From an uncultured Bryobacterales bacterium (GTDB lineage: Bacteria > Acidobacteriota > Terriglobia > Bryobacterales > Bryobacteraceae), in contig CALMAV010000169.1 of assembly GCA_937859895.1 (NCBI GenBank), forward strand, positions 5,279 to 11,616: a stretch of 6,338 nt of DNA. The letters are read 5' to 3'. Shown here piece by piece: positions 6,001 through 6,338 of the stretch (position 1 is its first letter; each line of letters starts with the position of its first letter). The translations under genes and the position numbers were made by a program. The notes beneath the pieces were generated by a model. That model worked only from the letters and a program-made list of their open reading frames with translations, was not told the DNA's origin and did not search any database.

Positions 6001-6338
6001 GATCGTCAAGACCGGCCGTCCATCCGCGAGCTCCGGTGTCTTCTAAAACCACTTCTCGATTCAGAGCGTAACTGGACTTTTGAGCAAAAGCGTCGCGGAT
6101 GCCTAGCGGCCCGGCGGCGACCAGCATCTGGCAGTTGCGATCGAGCGCTTGCAGCAGTTCAATAACAACAGCTTCACGCGAGACAGGTGCCCCGGTAGCC
6201 AAAGCCAGCGAAGTGGCGGGTGTGCGAAGGTTCGGATCAAACGATTGCTGATTGACGTTGATCCCAATACCGGCAACAATGCAGCTCGAAACAAGATGCG
6301 GCAGGATACCGGCCACCTTCCGTTCGTCAACTAGAACG
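5924..6338 (-). CDS. birA: Biotin--[acetyl-CoA-carboxylase] ligase, C-terminal part (5' end outside window)
   Basis: BirA activates biotin to biotinyl-5'-AMP and attaches it to a lysine of the acetyl-CoA carboxylase carrier protein, in the cytosol. The last 137 residues are visible. Counting from the first full codon at the right edge, residues 6-12 (RKVAGIL) are the active-site segment equivalent to the RKLAGIL of E. coli BirA, including its catalytic Lys at 7. GIGINVN (26-32) and PATSLA (41-46) complete the catalytic-domain signature. The tail from about residue 88, through DDHGFLLLRTSSGKL (111-125) to SGGVRPVV, is the SH3-like C-terminal domain. The GTG at 6316 lies inside the catalytic domain and is not the true start. 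Whether an N-terminal DNA-binding repressor domain exists cannot be seen. Downstream, the unknown gene overlaps or abuts its 3' end and is probably co-transcribed. Identification is firm. Confidence 0.92.
   Translation of the reverse strand, partial: VLVDERKVAGILPHLVSSCIVAGIGINVNQQSFDPNLRTPATSLALATGAPVSREAVVIELLQALDRNCQMLVAAGPLGIRDAFAQKSSYALNREVVLEDTGARGWTAGLDDHGFLLLRTSSGKLERIASGGVRPVV

Overview
The window looks like ordinary chromosomal DNA from a free-living bacterium of moderate to slightly high GC. The protein sequences (the divergent DUF2252 protein, the YFNYF-type unknown protein next to birA, and the methyltransferase with an HDG/SVR tail) suggest an Acidobacteriota (Terriglobia-like) genome. 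This is recognition from memory, not a database result. There is no sign of phage, insertion sequence, CRISPR array, tRNA or rRNA. Coding density is high and no stretch over 300 bases lacks a gene.

Left block, plus strand: the C-terminal half of nicotinate-nucleotide adenylyltransferase (nadD) enters from the left edge and is followed closely by a DUF2252 gene. Middle block, minus strand: a two-gene unit reads leftward, first a membrane-anchored coiled-coil protein of unknown function and then, 19 nt downstream, a BrxA/BrxB-type bacilliredoxin with a CGC active site. The DUF2252 and bacilliredoxin genes converge over 25 bp that carry a hairpin. Next, a class I SAM-dependent methyltransferase reads rightward, divergent from the coiled-coil gene across a 95-bp intergenic region. 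It converges on the right block, and a second hairpin lies between them.

Right block, minus strand: the C-terminal part of biotin--protein ligase (birA) enters from the right edge. It overlaps or abuts a gene for an unknown helical protein, which is followed after 21 nt by a 12-helix MFS transporter of the anion:cation symporter type. The three probably form one leftward transcription unit.

Functionally the window mixes cofactor housekeeping (NAD synthesis, biotin attachment), thiol redox control and several uncharacterised proteins. I see no clear new multi-gene system. The best leads are the reversed order of kinase-like motifs in the DUF2252 protein, the pairing of a bacilliredoxin with a membrane-anchored coiled-coil protein, and the unknown conserved protein between birA and the transporter.
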